A DNA stretch of 64,000 nt, from contig CAZAEW010000017.1 of assembly GCA_964484065.1 (NCBI GenBank), positions 1 to 64,000 of the forward strand, written 5' to 3'. The notes beneath the pieces were generated by a model. The model was not told the origin of the DNA. It saw only the letters and a list, made by a program, of their open reading frames with translations, and ran no database searches. A program made the translations under genes and the position numbers. Shown here piece after piece: positions 7,936 through 17,342 of the stretch (its first letter is position 1; the number at the start of each line of letters is the position of its first letter). The DNA comes from JAEVLT01 sp964484065. GTDB taxonomy: Bacteria > Bacillota > Bacilli > Bacillales > Cytobacillaceae.

Positions 7936-8313
7936 TTGAGAGTGAAAATAGTTTTAATGCTTATTCTTGTTTTTGCACTTTCAGGAGGAGGAATGGCGAT
8001 GGCAAACGGAGGCGGTCATAAGGCGTCATCTTCTTCTAATACCAGTAATACCATGGAAGGCATGGACATGAGCGGCAAGGACAAAAACATGGACATGAGC
8101 AACATGGACATGAGCGGTCAAAAAGATGGGAAGAGTGCAAAAAAAAGCGATGATATGGAAGGTATGAACATGGGAGAAGAGCCTATCAAAGAAACACCGC
8201 CAAACGTGAAGGTTTTGGGAACTTACGGGGCTGTAAATGGTGCTTTTATTATCATCGGTGTTTGGAATAAATGGTTCAGAAGGAAGGATGGTTCCAATGG
8301 CAATACCAAGTAA
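7936..8313 (+). CDS. exported Met/Asp/His-rich copper-binding-like protein
   Basis: The 125-aa product starts with a signal sequence (residues 1-25, ending AMAN), followed by a low-complexity stretch with repeated MEGMDMSG, NMDMSN and MDMSG units, and a C-terminal hydrophobic segment (about 98-117) ending in basic residues. Repeated Met-Asp-Met motifs occur in extracytoplasmic Cu(I)-binding segments; the multicopper oxidase nearby contains the same GMDMSN repeats. I place the start at TTG 7936, six nt after GAGGTG, rather than at GTG 7927 inside the ribosome site. The last 17 nt overlap the polyferredoxin gene, suggesting coupling. Confidence 0.85.
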   Translation: MRVKIVLMLILVFALSGGGMAMANGGGHKASSSSNTSNTMEGMDMSGKDKNMDMSNMDMSGQKDGKSAKKSDDMEGMNMGEEPIKETPPNVKVLGTYGAVNGAFIIIGVWNKWFRRKDGSNGNTK

Positions 8314-9682
8314 TAAACTTGACCAGGAGAAAAAGTCAGTTGAAGAAAAAAAGCCAATCAATCTTTTAAATATACCTATCGTTAAAAAGTTTATTCAAAG
8401 CAGATGGTATCCGGGTCTTTTCCAATGGATTGTTCTTATTGTTTTTTCCGGTATAGTCTATGAGTTGGTAGCAGGAACCGTTGATCCATCACGAAATTTA
8501 GGAACCTCTCTAACCTGGGTGTTATGGTGGCCGCTAATCCCGCTATTTTTCGTTGTTATCGGCAGATTTTGGTGTACCATCTGTCCTTTCGGTAAGGTAA
8601 GTGACATTATTCGAAAATTAATCGGCAGTGAAAAACCAGCTCCAAAGTTTTTAAGAAAATATGGACTATGGCTTATTGACCTTTTCTTTATCGCTATAAC
8701 TTATAGTGATCATATTTGGGGAATTGTTGAAAATCCAAGAGGTTCAGGATATTTACTTCTTTTACTAGTTACAATGGTTGTCGGCACGTCGATTTTCTAT
8801 GAAAGAAGAACATTTTGTAAGACTTTATGTTTCCTGGGAGGATTATCTGGAAACTACTCTCGTTCTGGCGCTTTAGAACTTCGTGGAACACCAGAAGTTT
8901 GTAAAACATGTAAAACACAATCTTGTTTCAAAGGAACCGAAAAAGCAGAAGGCTGCCCAATGTTCCAATTTGTACGAACAATGGATACATCTGCTGATTG
9001 TAACCTTTGCGGAAACTGCGTGAAAAACTGTCCAAATGGTTCAATCCGAATTTCACCAAGGATTCCTACTTCTGAATTATGGGTAATCAAAAAACCAAAA
9101 ATTGAACATACATTCTTAGCAGCCGTTATTATGGGGATTGTATTTGTCCAAAACATTACAATGGTAGCAATTTGGCAGGATATCTTAAAAGCAATAGGTT
9201 CAATTACTGGAACAAGCAATTATAACATTAACTTTACTGTAGCCTTCATTATTGCGATGGCAATCCCGGTTGGACTTTTATTCGGAACAGCAAAAATAGC
9301 AACGATGACTGGCGGATCAGTTGAGAAAGTAAAACAAAACTTTATCAAATTCGGCTATGCGATCATTCCGTTAGATTTAGCAGGACACCTTGCTCATAAC
9401 TTATTCCATATTATTACAGAAGGAAAAGCTATCTGGTACAACTCAGCATTTTTATTTGGGGTTCACGTAACAAGGGGAGACCTTGCTTTTGCTCCAGCTT
9501 CAACGGTACAAATGCTGCAGTATTTTATTATCGTACTCGGAACAATTGGTTCCATTTATACAGCTTATCGTATTGGGAATAGAGGTACCTTTAAAGCTAT
9601 GGTTCCTTACTATACATTAATGATCTTGCTAGCAATTGCAAATATCTATCTATTCTCATTACCAATGATGCATAGGGTTTAA
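8297..9682 (+). CDS. membrane-bound 4Fe-4S polyferredoxin (NosR/NapH-like)
   Basis: The 461-aa protein has several membrane spans and cytoplasmic cysteine clusters. An early FWCTICPFGKVSD and FCKTLCFLGG are the CxxxCP-type loops of the NapH/NosR/CcoG family. A soluble ferredoxin segment follows, CKTCKTQSCF ... CPMF ... CNLCGNCVKNCPNG, enough for at least one 4Fe-4S cluster. Members pass electrons between the quinone pool and extracytoplasmic reductases or copper assembly. Its overlap with a Met-rich protein gene and convergence with a multicopper oxidase suggest supplying electrons for copper redox chemistry, which is inference. ATG 8297 follows AGGAAGG by 9 nt. Confidence 0.9.
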   Translation: MAIPSNKLDQEKKSVEEKKPINLLNIPIVKKFIQSRWYPGLFQWIVLIVFSGIVYELVAGTVDPSRNLGTSLTWVLWWPLIPLFFVVIGRFWCTICPFGKVSDIIRKLIGSEKPAPKFLRKYGLWLIDLFFIAITYSDHIWGIVENPRGSGYLLLLLVTMVVGTSIFYERRTFCKTLCFLGGLSGNYSRSGALELRGTPEVCKTCKTQSCFKGTEKAEGCPMFQFVRTMDTSADCNLCGNCVKNCPNGSIRISPRIPTSELWVIKKPKIEHTFLAAVIMGIVFVQNITMVAIWQDILKAIGSITGTSNYNINFTVAFIIAMAIPVGLLFGTAKIATMTGGSVEKVKQNFIKFGYAIIPLDLAGHLAHNLFHIITEGKAIWYNSAFLFGVHVTRGDLAFAPASTVQMLQYFIIVLGTIGSIYTAYRIGNRGTFKAMVPYYTLMILLAIANIYLFSLPMMHRV

Positions 9683-9713
9683 TTTCAGGGATATTTTGAG
9701 ATAACGACTAAAT

Positions 9714-9755
9714 AAAAAGCTGAAAAAGATAAATAATTCTTTTTCAGCTTTTTTA
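9714..9755. terminator. bidirectional terminator
   Basis: Fifteen-bp stem AAAAAGCTGAAAAAG / CTTTTTCAGCTTTTT between convergent polyferredoxin and multicopper oxidase genes; A-run on one side and T-run on the other. Confidence 0.9.
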
Positions 9756-9772
9756 TTATTGTTTATTTGACG

Positions 9773-11401
9773 TTACTCAGGTTTATTATTGGCATTTGTT
9801 CCTGGCTGATAATTAGATTGGAAGTCTTTGTATTTAACCATGGTAACCATCCCAGCAGAGGCGTGATGAAGATCATGGCAATGGAACATCCAGTTTCCTG
9901 GATTATCCGCTTTGAAGGCAACAACATATTCCTCGCCAGGTTTTACATTGATTGTATCCTTTATTATCGGAGATCCATCTACAGGTTTGCCGTTTTTACT
10001 TAATACTTGGAATGAATGCCCATGCAGATGCATCGGGTGGTTAGCCTTGTTCCTCGATTTATTGATTAATGTCACTTTAACTGTGTCACCTTTTTTTACT
10101 TGGATATTATCCGTATTTGGAAAGGTCTTATCATTAATTGTATAGGCCAATTGATTATTATTCATTGCCGTATTTAAATCCATTGTATATTCCACGTCAT
10201 ATTTTTGATTTAAAGTAAACGGACTATTGGCTGGTTTCCCATAAGACTCAAGATCAAAGAATGGAAGAGTTTTATTCACATCGGATTTATCAGCCGGTTT
10301 ATCAGAGCCTTCATATTGAATATAGGTCGCCATTCCTTTTGCTGCCTTTTTATCAGGATCATGGCTTTCAAGTAACCATTTACCAGGATTATCAGCCGTG
10401 AATTCGATATCATAGCGTTCCCCCGGAGCAACGGTAATAAGTTGGTCCTTAATTTCCTTTGGTTCATTTAAATCTCTACCGTCTGTTGCCACAACTTTAA
10501 AGCTATGTCCATGGAGATGAATATTATGCGGAAGGAAACCGATATTAATCAACCTTAGGCGAACGCGCTCACCTTTTTTCACTTTTATGGGTTCAATGTT
10601 TTTTCCGCTTTTTCCATTAATCGTGTATACATCATACATGCTCATATTATCCATCGGCATACTGTTGTTACTGCTGGTGCTGTTCCCGGAATTACTATGG
10701 TCCATACCGTTCATACTGCTGTTGCTCATGTCCATTCCATTCATGCTGCCGTTGCTCATATCCATACCGGACATTCCGCTGTTGTTATTGCTGCTGCCCA
10801 TATTCATACCTGCCATGTTATCGGCTCCCGGCTTGCTTATCCATTCATCCAGCATGAGAGTGTAATCTTTATCATAAGTTTTTTTGGAAGGTTCGACAAT
10901 AAAAGCACCATAGAGTCCTTTATCGAGCTGTTTAACCCCGTTTTGATGGGTATGGTAAATATAGGTTCCTGCGACCTTTGGTGTAAATTCATAAGTGAAG
11001 GATTTCCCTGGCTTAACAGCATCTTGAGTTACGCCCGGAATTCCATCCATGGCATTTGGAACATCAATACCGTGAAAGTGGATAGACGTCGGTTCTGGCA
11101 ATTCATTTTTTAAGGTGATTTTAACAGGGGTACCTTGTTTCACCCGAATTTCCGAACCGGGTACAGAACCATTAAACGTCCAAGCGGTAACTTTAAATTT
11201 ATCGGTTATGGTAAGGGTCGCCTTTTTTGCGACCAAAGAAAAGTGATTCCCTGTTAGTGTTTTAGTTGGAGTTGTTTGAATGGCTGTTTCACTCGAATTA
11301 TTGTTTGACTGATCTATGGTACTCATACTGCTTTTGTTACTTGAACAAGCAGATAACAGTAAAGTGATTAACAATGTAATAACTATTATTTTGCTTTTCA
11401 C
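9773..11401 (-). CDS. multicopper oxidase, lipoprotein
   Basis: The 542-aa three-domain laccase-type oxidase has a signal peptide with lipobox LLSAC (Cys19). All four copper motifs are visible: HFHG (108-111), YHTHQNG (149-155), HPMHLHGH (about 455-462) and the C-terminal HCHDLHHASAGM (about 508-519), giving T1, T2 and T3 ligands. Between domains 1 and 2 lies a Met-rich insert (about 196-255) with repeated GMDMSN units, as in CueO/CopA-type cuprous oxidases, where it gathers Cu(I). Role: oxidation of Cu(I) or other metal/phenolic substrates outside the membrane. Its promoter region carries the TTTCTGCA repeat (11437-11458). Confidence 0.95.
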   Translation of the reverse strand: MKSKIIVITLLITLLLSACSSNKSSMSTIDQSNNNSSETAIQTTPTKTLTGNHFSLVAKKATLTITDKFKVTAWTFNGSVPGSEIRVKQGTPVKITLKNELPEPTSIHFHGIDVPNAMDGIPGVTQDAVKPGKSFTYEFTPKVAGTYIYHTHQNGVKQLDKGLYGAFIVEPSKKTYDKDYTLMLDEWISKPGADNMAGMNMGSSNNNSGMSGMDMSNGSMNGMDMSNSSMNGMDHSNSGNSTSSNNSMPMDNMSMYDVYTINGKSGKNIEPIKVKKGERVRLRLINIGFLPHNIHLHGHSFKVVATDGRDLNEPKEIKDQLITVAPGERYDIEFTADNPGKWLLESHDPDKKAAKGMATYIQYEGSDKPADKSDVNKTLPFFDLESYGKPANSPFTLNQKYDVEYTMDLNTAMNNNQLAYTINDKTFPNTDNIQVKKGDTVKVTLINKSRNKANHPMHLHGHSFQVLSKNGKPVDGSPIIKDTINVKPGEEYVVAFKADNPGNWMFHCHDLHHASAGMVTMVKYKDFQSNYQPGTNANNKPE

Positions 11402-11436
11402 TAATTTTACCTCCTATAACTTGATTACTAAGGATT

Positions 11437-11458
11437 TTACCGAATAAATTTGCAGAAA
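11437..11458 (-). promoter_or_regulatory. TTTCTGCA-type tandem repeat upstream of multicopper oxidase
   Basis: Minus strand TTTCTGCAAAT (11448-11458) then TTATTCGGTAA (11437-11447), 11-bp register, 36-57 bp before the start codon. Confidence 0.58.
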
Positions 11459-11588
11459 TTGTGAATTATCGCATTATTTTATAAAAAAGGTGAAAATGAT
11501 TATTTAGGAATATTTCAATACTTTATGTTGTTTTGCTTAAGTTTTGTATTATTGTTGACAATTGCCTAACAAACTGCAAGGTGCATAT

Positions 11589-11610
11589 TTTCTCGATATT
11601 TATCTGATAA
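11589..11610 (+). promoter_or_regulatory. TTTCTCGATA-type tandem repeat
   Basis: TTTCTCGATAT directly followed by TTATCTGATAA, a near-ideal pair in 11-bp register, 77-98 bp before the frameshifted gene at 11687. Confidence 0.6.
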
Positions 11611-11686
11611 GGTGTTTTAAAGATGTTCTAAATAGACCAATATCGTTTTTGGCAAACGAGAGAATGTAAAGAATGGAGATGGATAT

Positions 11687-12146
11687 ATGGAAACCAAAAG
11701 TAACTACAAAGAAGTATTAATAGGTATTTTGGTAGAGATAAATCGTTTGGTTACTGAATATATAAAAGTCCAAAAGGATATATTTAATCCTCCAGTAAGA
11801 GTCCGAATTCCATTTAAAAGAAATAATTATGACGGTCTTTATGAAAAAAATAAAAACATCCAAACCGATCTCTATGAAACAATCAGAAGAATGCACAACA
11901 ATAAAAAAGAATTAAGTATTAATCCGTTCATTTACGGGGGGGATAAAAGAGTATGCACTGCTTTTTCATACCTCCAGCGAAAAGCTGACACGAATCATAT
12001 TTGAATTACAACTTAAAGCCAAAAAACAAAATAAACTAACAGATAAAGAATACAACCAATTAATCGATGAATATCAAAAAATTGAAAACGCAAGAATGCA
12101 AAAAGGTGCCACTATACAAAAAATTGCTGGAATGCTAGCACAATAA
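11687..12146 (+). pseudogene. hypothetical gene interrupted by a G-run frameshift
   Basis: The first frame runs from ATG 11687 to a stop at 12004. A run of seven G at 11936-11942 shifts the frame; with six G the reading continues YGGIKEYALLFHTSSEKL and on to the stop at 12144-12146, giving about 152 aa. The protein would be helical and rich in Lys, Glu and Gln, with no membrane segment, ending ...IQKIAGMLAQ. I recognise no family. The shift could be a genuine mutation, a phase-variable tract or a sequencing error in the homopolymer. The TTTCTCGATA site upstream would put it in the copper regulon. Confidence 0.7.
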
Positions 12147-12250
12147 ATTGAAAGGAACAAGAAATACCCGCTTATTTTTTAGATAAAAGAGTACCTGAAC
12201 CCACATATGGTTTTATTTATTTCAACTGTTAAAATTAAACAGAAATAATA

Positions 12251-12288
12251 AAAATGGCTGATTTGCTTCAGCCATTTTGTTTTTTTTC
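12251..12288. terminator. bidirectional terminator
   Basis: AAAATGGCTGA / TCAGCCATTTT stem with loop TTTGCT then GTTTTTTTT; it lies between the frameshifted gene and the convergent glycosyltransferase. Confidence 0.88.
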
Positions 12289-12330
12289 ATATTCAATTTC
12301 AAAAATGCACTATTATTCGACTCTGCGCAT

Positions 12331-13524
12331 TCATTTTTTTAAAGTCTTTCTCCGTTTGAACTTTTTAATAGATTTTCTTGTAGCAAGAACAAGAGGAGTT
12401 CTCCTTCTCTTCCTTGATTTCACCTTTGCTTTTTCAGCAGAAGTTACGTAATCCAAAATATCTTGAGCAGCAAGTGGATTGATAAACTTTCTTTGGGATT
12501 CCATGATCATTTTCAACTTCTCTCCATCATTTGCCACTAATTGATCGATTGTCGAAATTAGGTTTTCACTGTCTTGACAATAAACACCTAATAGATGTTT
12601 TTCTGCAAATAACGGATTGTCCTTTTCCTGTCCTGGCAGTGCTCCTGTAATAATCATTGGTAAATTTGTTGCTGCTGCCTCGAACATGGTATTTGGGCTT
12701 CCTCTCATGATGCCAATGTCTGCAGCAAGCATGAGTTCCTGAATGTTCTTGGTAAAACCTAAAACGTCTACACGTTTGCCAAAACGAGGTTTAAGGGAGT
12801 TTTCTAACTCCGCTTTTAATGTTTCATTTCTTCCAGCAATGATTGTCACTGAGCAGTCAAAGTGATTCAGCAGGTTTTCCGCAATCGCATCCATATCCCC
12901 TACGCCTTCGCCGCCACTCATCATTAAAAAGTAAAGGTCAGATTTCATTTCAAATGGTTTCCTTTGAGTCCTTAGAAACCTCTCTCGGACAGGGAATCCT
13001 ACTACATGAATTTTTTCTTTAGGCACGCCATATTCTAAGCACTTTCTCGTTGCTTCCCTAGTCGGACATAAAATAAAGTCAGCTCTTGCGTCGCACCACA
13101 ATGGATAAATATTGACCAAATCCGCAATAAAAGTACCAAAAGGGATTTGAATCCTTTCTTTTCTTAAAATGTTAATAACGGAGCCGTTAAAGTTTGGGTG
13201 AATTGACAAGATTACATCTGGTTTTACTTCATCCAATAAAACTAAAAATGAGTCTTTAATTAGATTTTCTACACCTTTGTCTATCGCATAAGAATTCATT
13301 GCAGATACATGCCAAATTGCATTCCATAATTGGGCAGAATATCTTGTTATGGGTCCATAGGATTTACCAATATTTAATAATGCAGTTCCTCCTAACGAGA
13401 AGCCATCCACAACATGAATATTTATTTGCTCATTTTCAGCAATTTTTTCTTGTAAGGATTCAGCAATGCTTTTATGCCCGTGACCTGTGTAATCAGAAGA
13501 TATTATTAGAATGTTTTTGTTCAC
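12331..13524 (-). CDS. UgtP/MGDG-synthase-like glycosyltransferase
   Basis: The product (397 aa from GTG 13524) is a GT28-type glycosyltransferase of the diacylglycerol glucosyltransferase/MGDG synthase group. The N-terminal SSDYTGHGHKSIAESL matches the glycine-rich acceptor loop of that family, and the C-terminal half has the nucleotide-sugar site MMSGGEGVG, ADIGIMRGSPNTMFEAAA and TGALPGQEKDN. Such enzymes add sugar from UDP-sugar to diacylglycerol on the inner leaflet. The C-terminus ends in a very basic Arg/Lys tail. I prefer GTG 13524 because AAGGAA precedes it and family proteins begin close to the ILIISSDY strand; ATG 13590 lacks a ribosome site. It neighbours BcrC and DedA, all envelope-lipid genes. 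Confidence 0.85.
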   Translation of the reverse strand: MNKNILIISSDYTGHGHKSIAESLQEKIAENEQINIHVVDGFSLGGTALLNIGKSYGPITRYSAQLWNAIWHVSAMNSYAIDKGVENLIKDSFLVLLDEVKPDVILSIHPNFNGSVINILRKERIQIPFGTFIADLVNIYPLWCDARADFILCPTREATRKCLEYGVPKEKIHVVGFPVRERFLRTQRKPFEMKSDLYFLMMSGGEGVGDMDAIAENLLNHFDCSVTIIAGRNETLKAELENSLKPRFGKRVDVLGFTKNIQELMLAADIGIMRGSPNTMFEAAATNLPMIITGALPGQEKDNPLFAEKHLLGVYCQDSENLISTIDQLVANDGEKLKMIMESQRKFINPLAAQDILDYVTSAEKAKVKSRKRRRTPLVLATRKSIKKFKRRKTLKK

Positions 13525-13688
13525 AGTACCATTCTTTCCTTCATAAACTGATGATTTGTATTTAGCACTCGTTAAAATTAATTTAGCCATTTTGGTTTTA
13601 TAAATTCTTAGTGTAGATTAGGAACATTTTACAACTCATTTTCTAAAGCAAAAAGATATCGGCATAAACGGATGTTTTTCCAATTGGG

Positions 13689-14273
13689 TTATTTTGAAAC
13701 ACCCTGTTGTTCAGTTTTTGGGACCAATGGAATTCGGTTGTAAGTGCTAATGATGAAACGTGCAATTGGTCTCAATTCCGAATGAAATGCATATACAAGT
13801 CTGCTTGTAATGAGTGCTACAATGATACTTGCCAATACATCAAAGGGGTAATGGTGTCCTACATAAACACGGGAAATTCCTGTTAAAATTGCAAATATGA
13901 GCATTCCAAATCCAATTTTACGATGCCTCTGCCATAATACCGCAAGTGCTAATGAAAATGCACCTGTTGTATGATCGCTTGGAAACGAAGAATCTTTTGC
14001 ATGTTGAATCAACAAATGGACATGATGTGTTACAAACGGACGAGGTTCATAATGGATATATCCTAAGATAAAATTAATAAATAACCCCAATGCACCAGTA
14101 ATTGCAGCAAACACAACAGTATATTTATATTTTTCTTTTCCTAAAAACCACATAAGAAGCAGAACTAACGCAAAAACAGCCAATGCATCTTTAGTGACGA
14201 AAACCATCAGTCCATCTAAAAAGGGATGATGGCCTGCATTTTGGTTGATTGCTTGAAATAATTTGTAATTCAT
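13689..14273 (-). CDS. bcrC: undecaprenyl-diphosphatase BcrC (PAP2 family)
   Basis: The 194-aa membrane phosphatase shows the PAP2 signature: YEPRPFV (motif 1 end), SFPSDHTTGAFS (motif 2, catalytic-site His) and SRVYVGHHYPFDVLAS (motif 3). The N-terminus (MNYKLFQAIN, then GLMVFVTKDALAVFAL) lines up with Bacillus BcrC. The enzyme removes phosphate from undecaprenyl diphosphate on the outer face, recycling the cell-wall lipid carrier and giving bacitracin tolerance. It is followed on the same strand by the glycosyltransferase gene and preceded 36 bp upstream by DedA. Confidence 0.9.
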   Translation of the reverse strand: MNYKLFQAINQNAGHHPFLDGLMVFVTKDALAVFALVLLLMWFLGKEKYKYTVVFAAITGALGLFINFILGYIHYEPRPFVTHHVHLLIQHAKDSSFPSDHTTGAFSLALAVLWQRHRKIGFGMLIFAILTGISRVYVGHHYPFDVLASIIVALITSRLVYAFHSELRPIARFIISTYNRIPLVPKTEQQGVSK

Positions 14274-14308
14274 TTAAACCCCTCAATTCTCCTATTATTA
14301 AATAGGAC

Positions 14309-14926
14309 TTAATCAGATACTTTTTTGTTTTTTATGATTTTTACAATTAGGTAAACTAGAATGACCAATAAAATACCTACAACCAAATAGGCAATAGGAT
14401 GCAGGATATTTTGAATGTTTTTCCAGTTGTCGCCTAAAATGTAGCCCACATACGTTAAGATACCAGTCCAAATCACACTGCCGATGGCGGTGTAAATTAA
14501 AAATTTACTTAGGGACATACGGGCAATTCCGGCTGGTAATGAAATAAACGTACGAATGGCAGGTAAAATACGTGAAGCAAATACGGTAATTTCCCCTCGC
14601 TTGTCGAACCATTTCTCAGCGGACTCTAAATGTTTTTTTGACAAAAATATATACTTTCCAAATCGGTCGATAAATTTCTTACCACCCCAATGGCCAATCG
14701 CATAAGCAATTAAGGAACCAATAATGTTTCCAAGTGTTCCAATCAAAATAACACCTATCATATTGAGATGTCCTGTTGAAACAAGATATCCTCCAAATGG
14801 CATGATTACTTCACTCGGAAGAGGAATACAGGCACTTTCCAAAATCATTCCTAAAAGAATGCCCCAATATCCAATTGAGTTAATCCAGTTAATTGCTATG
14901 TCCCCAAATTGATGTAACAAATTCAT
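14309..14926 (-). CDS. DedA family membrane protein
   Basis: The 205-aa polytopic protein shows DedA/SNARE-associated features: GILLGMILESACIPLPSE near residues 22-39, GNIIGSLIAYAIGHWGG, FASRILPAIRTFISLPAG and a C-terminal anchor. DedA proteins are linked to lipid-carrier flipping across the membrane, including undecaprenyl phosphate and phosphatidylethanolamine. Lying next to bcrC on the same strand fits lipid-carrier recycling. A second decayed DedA fragment is at 19012-19158. Confidence 0.92.
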   Translation of the reverse strand: MNLLHQFGDIAINWINSIGYWGILLGMILESACIPLPSEVIMPFGGYLVSTGHLNMIGVILIGTLGNIIGSLIAYAIGHWGGKKFIDRFGKYIFLSKKHLESAEKWFDKRGEITVFASRILPAIRTFISLPAGIARMSLSKFLIYTAIGSVIWTGILTYVGYILGDNWKNIQNILHPIAYLVVGILLVILVYLIVKIIKNKKVSD

Positions 14927-15220
14927 TTAAATATAACTCCCTTTTAACTTTTTATAAGTAAAAAAATACAATAAAGAACATTCAAATAGAAAATGAAAGT
15001 GAAACAAGTAAAAAAACAAACAACTATTAAAACTGGGTAAATTAAATATATCGATATAATCTTTCCATTCTCTAAATAAAACATTAAAAAATCCTTAACA
15101 TGAAAAATCATAAGCAAAATAGTGCTACATTGTAGAAAAGGAAAATGGAACATGGAACATGCTTATATTTACTTGTTCGTCATTCAAAAAAGAATTCTAT
15201 TTAAGAAAGGATGGTGTGAA

Positions 15221-15913
15221 GTGAAAACACATATTCTTTTAATCGAGGATGAAACCAAGATTGCACGTGTTTTAAAAATGGAATTAGAGTATGAAGGCTA
15301 TCAGGTAACAGTAGAACATGACGGTAAAGCAGGTTTAGAAACAGCCTTACAAGAGGATCCTGAATTAATTTTATTAGATGTAATGCTGCCTAGTCTAAGC
15401 GGAATTGAAGTGTTAAGGAGATTAAGAAAGGAAAATATTAAAACTCCAGTTATTCTTCTGACTGCTCGAGATACAACAATGGACAAAGTATCGGGTCTAG
15501 ACCATGGAGCAAATGACTATGTAACAAAACCTTTTAAAATTGAAGAATTATTAGCTCGGATTCGTGCTTGTTTACGAGATCATCCTAAAATGAGAGAAGA
15601 AGTTTCTTCTATTTTAAAAGTTGAGGACTTAACCATTGACTTAGATTCAAGAGAAGTAGCAAGAAGTGGAAAAACTTTTTTCTTAACTCCCAAAGAGTAT
15701 GATTTTCTCATTTTTTTAGTAATGAATAAAAATAAAGTGGCCACACGAGATAACATTCTGCTGAATGTTTGGGGATTTGAATATGAAGGTGAAACCAACA
15801 TAATCGATGTTACTGTTACACATCTTCGAAAAAAGATTGATGATGGATTTACAAATCCCTTAATTACGACCGTACGTGGTGTTGGGTATATGATAAAGGA
15901 AGGAAACAGATGA
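15221..15913 (+). CDS. OmpR-family response regulator
   Basis: The 230-aa regulator has a receiver (EDE 9-11, Asp53 in LLLDVMLPS, TKPFKIEELLARI) and a winged-helix C-terminal domain (VEDLTIDLDSREV ... NIIDVTVTHLRKKID). GTG 15221 is preferred because AAAGGATGG lies upstream. The gene overlaps its kinase by 4 nt (ATGA), so the pair is co-translated. It is divergent from the DedA/bcrC/glycosyltransferase group, suggesting it regulates that lipid/envelope set; a DedA neighbour also occurs at the ykoGH system of B. subtilis, but I cannot confirm orthology. Confidence 0.93.
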   Translation: MKTHILLIEDETKIARVLKMELEYEGYQVTVEHDGKAGLETALQEDPELILLDVMLPSLSGIEVLRRLRKENIKTPVILLTARDTTMDKVSGLDHGANDYVTKPFKIEELLARIRACLRDHPKMREEVSSILKVEDLTIDLDSREVARSGKTFFLTPKEYDFLIFLVMNKNKVATRDNILLNVWGFEYEGETNIIDVTVTHLRKKIDDGFTNPLITTVRGVGYMIKEGNR

Positions 15914-17262
15914 GAATTACAACCAAAATTACTCTATTAACAACTGCTTGGATGTTATGCATCATGATCCTCATTAATTTGGTGGTCTATTTTTCATTTA
16001 TGAAAATTACGATAAATATGGAAGAAGACTCTCTATTTCAAAAGGCAGGGGACATAGTAAAAGACATTGATTCACTTGAGTCTTCTAGTCGTCTGAGCCG
16101 GGAATTAAAAGATTCTTTAACCGAACATTCCTATATTAGAATTTTGCAACCGAAAAACAAAACCATTATTGAGGTAATGAATGATCCATTGCTTTCAAAA
16201 AAAATAAAAGGAAAATACGTGGAGACATCGCAAGCACATTCTCAGTTAATTACTGCCGAACATGGGGAAGAAGAAGTTTTAGTTGTTCGTGTGCCTCTAA
16301 ATAGTAAATTTAATGGGAGCTTGGAAATTGGAGAACGCCTTACAGGGTTAGAAGTTAGAAAAGAGTTGCTTCGTGTGATTCTGGGGATTTCCACCATTTT
16401 AGCTGCTATTCTTTCGTTACTTGGAGGAAGGTGGCTTTCTAACATGATCATGAGACCCATTTCGAATATGATTAAAACCATGGAGGAAATTGAAAAGAGC
16501 GGAGTACCCAAGACGATTACGATTTGGAGCAAGGCAAAAGACGAACTTCAAACAATGGCTAAAACTTTTAATCGTATGATTCAGAGATTACAAGAAAATA
16601 TGGAAAAACAAAAGCAGTTTGTTTCTGATGCATCTCATGAGTTAAAAACACCTTTAACTGTCATTATGAGTTATGCTGATTTTTTAAGAAGGCATGGAAC
16701 AGAAAACAAAGAAATGGCTGACGAGGCAATAAAAACAATTCAATCAGAGGCATCAAGAATTCAAAAAATGACCGAGACTTTTCTGGACTTAGCCAACTTA
16801 GAGAAGGAAGATGTTCTAGAAATAAATGAGGTGAACTTGGTATCATTATGCCAAAGTATTTTAAAACACCTAAAAGATGTATATAAACGTGAAGTAATAT
16901 TCCATTGTGAAAAGAATCCACTTATCATTCGTGCAGATGAGTTGAAAATCAAACAAGTGATCATTATTTTGCTAGATAATGCAATGAAATATAGTAAGGA
17001 TAAAATTGAGGTGTTTATAGAAAAGGATGAATGCCATTCCATCATACGAGTAAAAGATTATGGAATTGGAATCCCACAGGAAGAGATAAATAACATTTTT
17101 GAACGGTTTTACCGAGTAGATAAAGCGAGAAGCAGGGAAACAGGAGGAACTGGTTTAGGATTGCATATTGCTAAAAGTATTATGAAATTGCATAAAGGTG
17201 AAATCAAAATTACAAGCAATGAAGGTGTTGGAACAGAGGCAGTTTTGATTTTTCCTGTGTAA
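15910..17262 (+). CDS. sensor histidine kinase
   Basis: The 450-aa kinase has TM1 (about 9-30), a 120-residue extracytoplasmic domain, TM2 (about 155-173), HAMP, H box SDASHELKTPL with His243, N box (LLDNAMKYSKD), G1 (DYGIGIP), F (IFERFYRVD) and G2 (GTGLGLHIA). It forms an operon with the regulator at 15221-15913, starting inside its stop codon. The stimulus is unknown; the adjacent BcrC/DedA/PAP2 genes point to cell-envelope stress or lipid metabolism. Confidence 0.94.
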   Translation: MRITTKITLLTTAWMLCIMILINLVVYFSFMKITINMEEDSLFQKAGDIVKDIDSLESSSRLSRELKDSLTEHSYIRILQPKNKTIIEVMNDPLLSKKIKGKYVETSQAHSQLITAEHGEEEVLVVRVPLNSKFNGSLEIGERLTGLEVRKELLRVILGISTILAAILSLLGGRWLSNMIMRPISNMIKTMEEIEKSGVPKTITIWSKAKDELQTMAKTFNRMIQRLQENMEKQKQFVSDASHELKTPLTVIMSYADFLRRHGTENKEMADEAIKTIQSEASRIQKMTETFLDLANLEKEDVLEINEVNLVSLCQSILKHLKDVYKREVIFHCEKNPLIIRADELKIKQVIIILLDNAMKYSKDKIEVFIEKDECHSIIRVKDYGIGIPQEEINNIFERFYRVDKARSRETGGTGLGLHIAKSIMKLHKGEIKITSNEGVGTEAVLIFPV

Positions 17263-17293
17263 AAACTTGAAATATGCAAACAACAATAGGAAT

Positions 17294-17335
17294 AAAAAAA
17301 TGACCTATATCATTATTATTAGGTCATTTTTTTAT
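17294..17335. terminator. bidirectional terminator
   Basis: AAATGACCTA / TAGGTCATTTTTTT hairpin between the convergent kinase gene and the YuiD-type gene. Confidence 0.88.
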
Positions 17336-17342
17336 ATCATGA

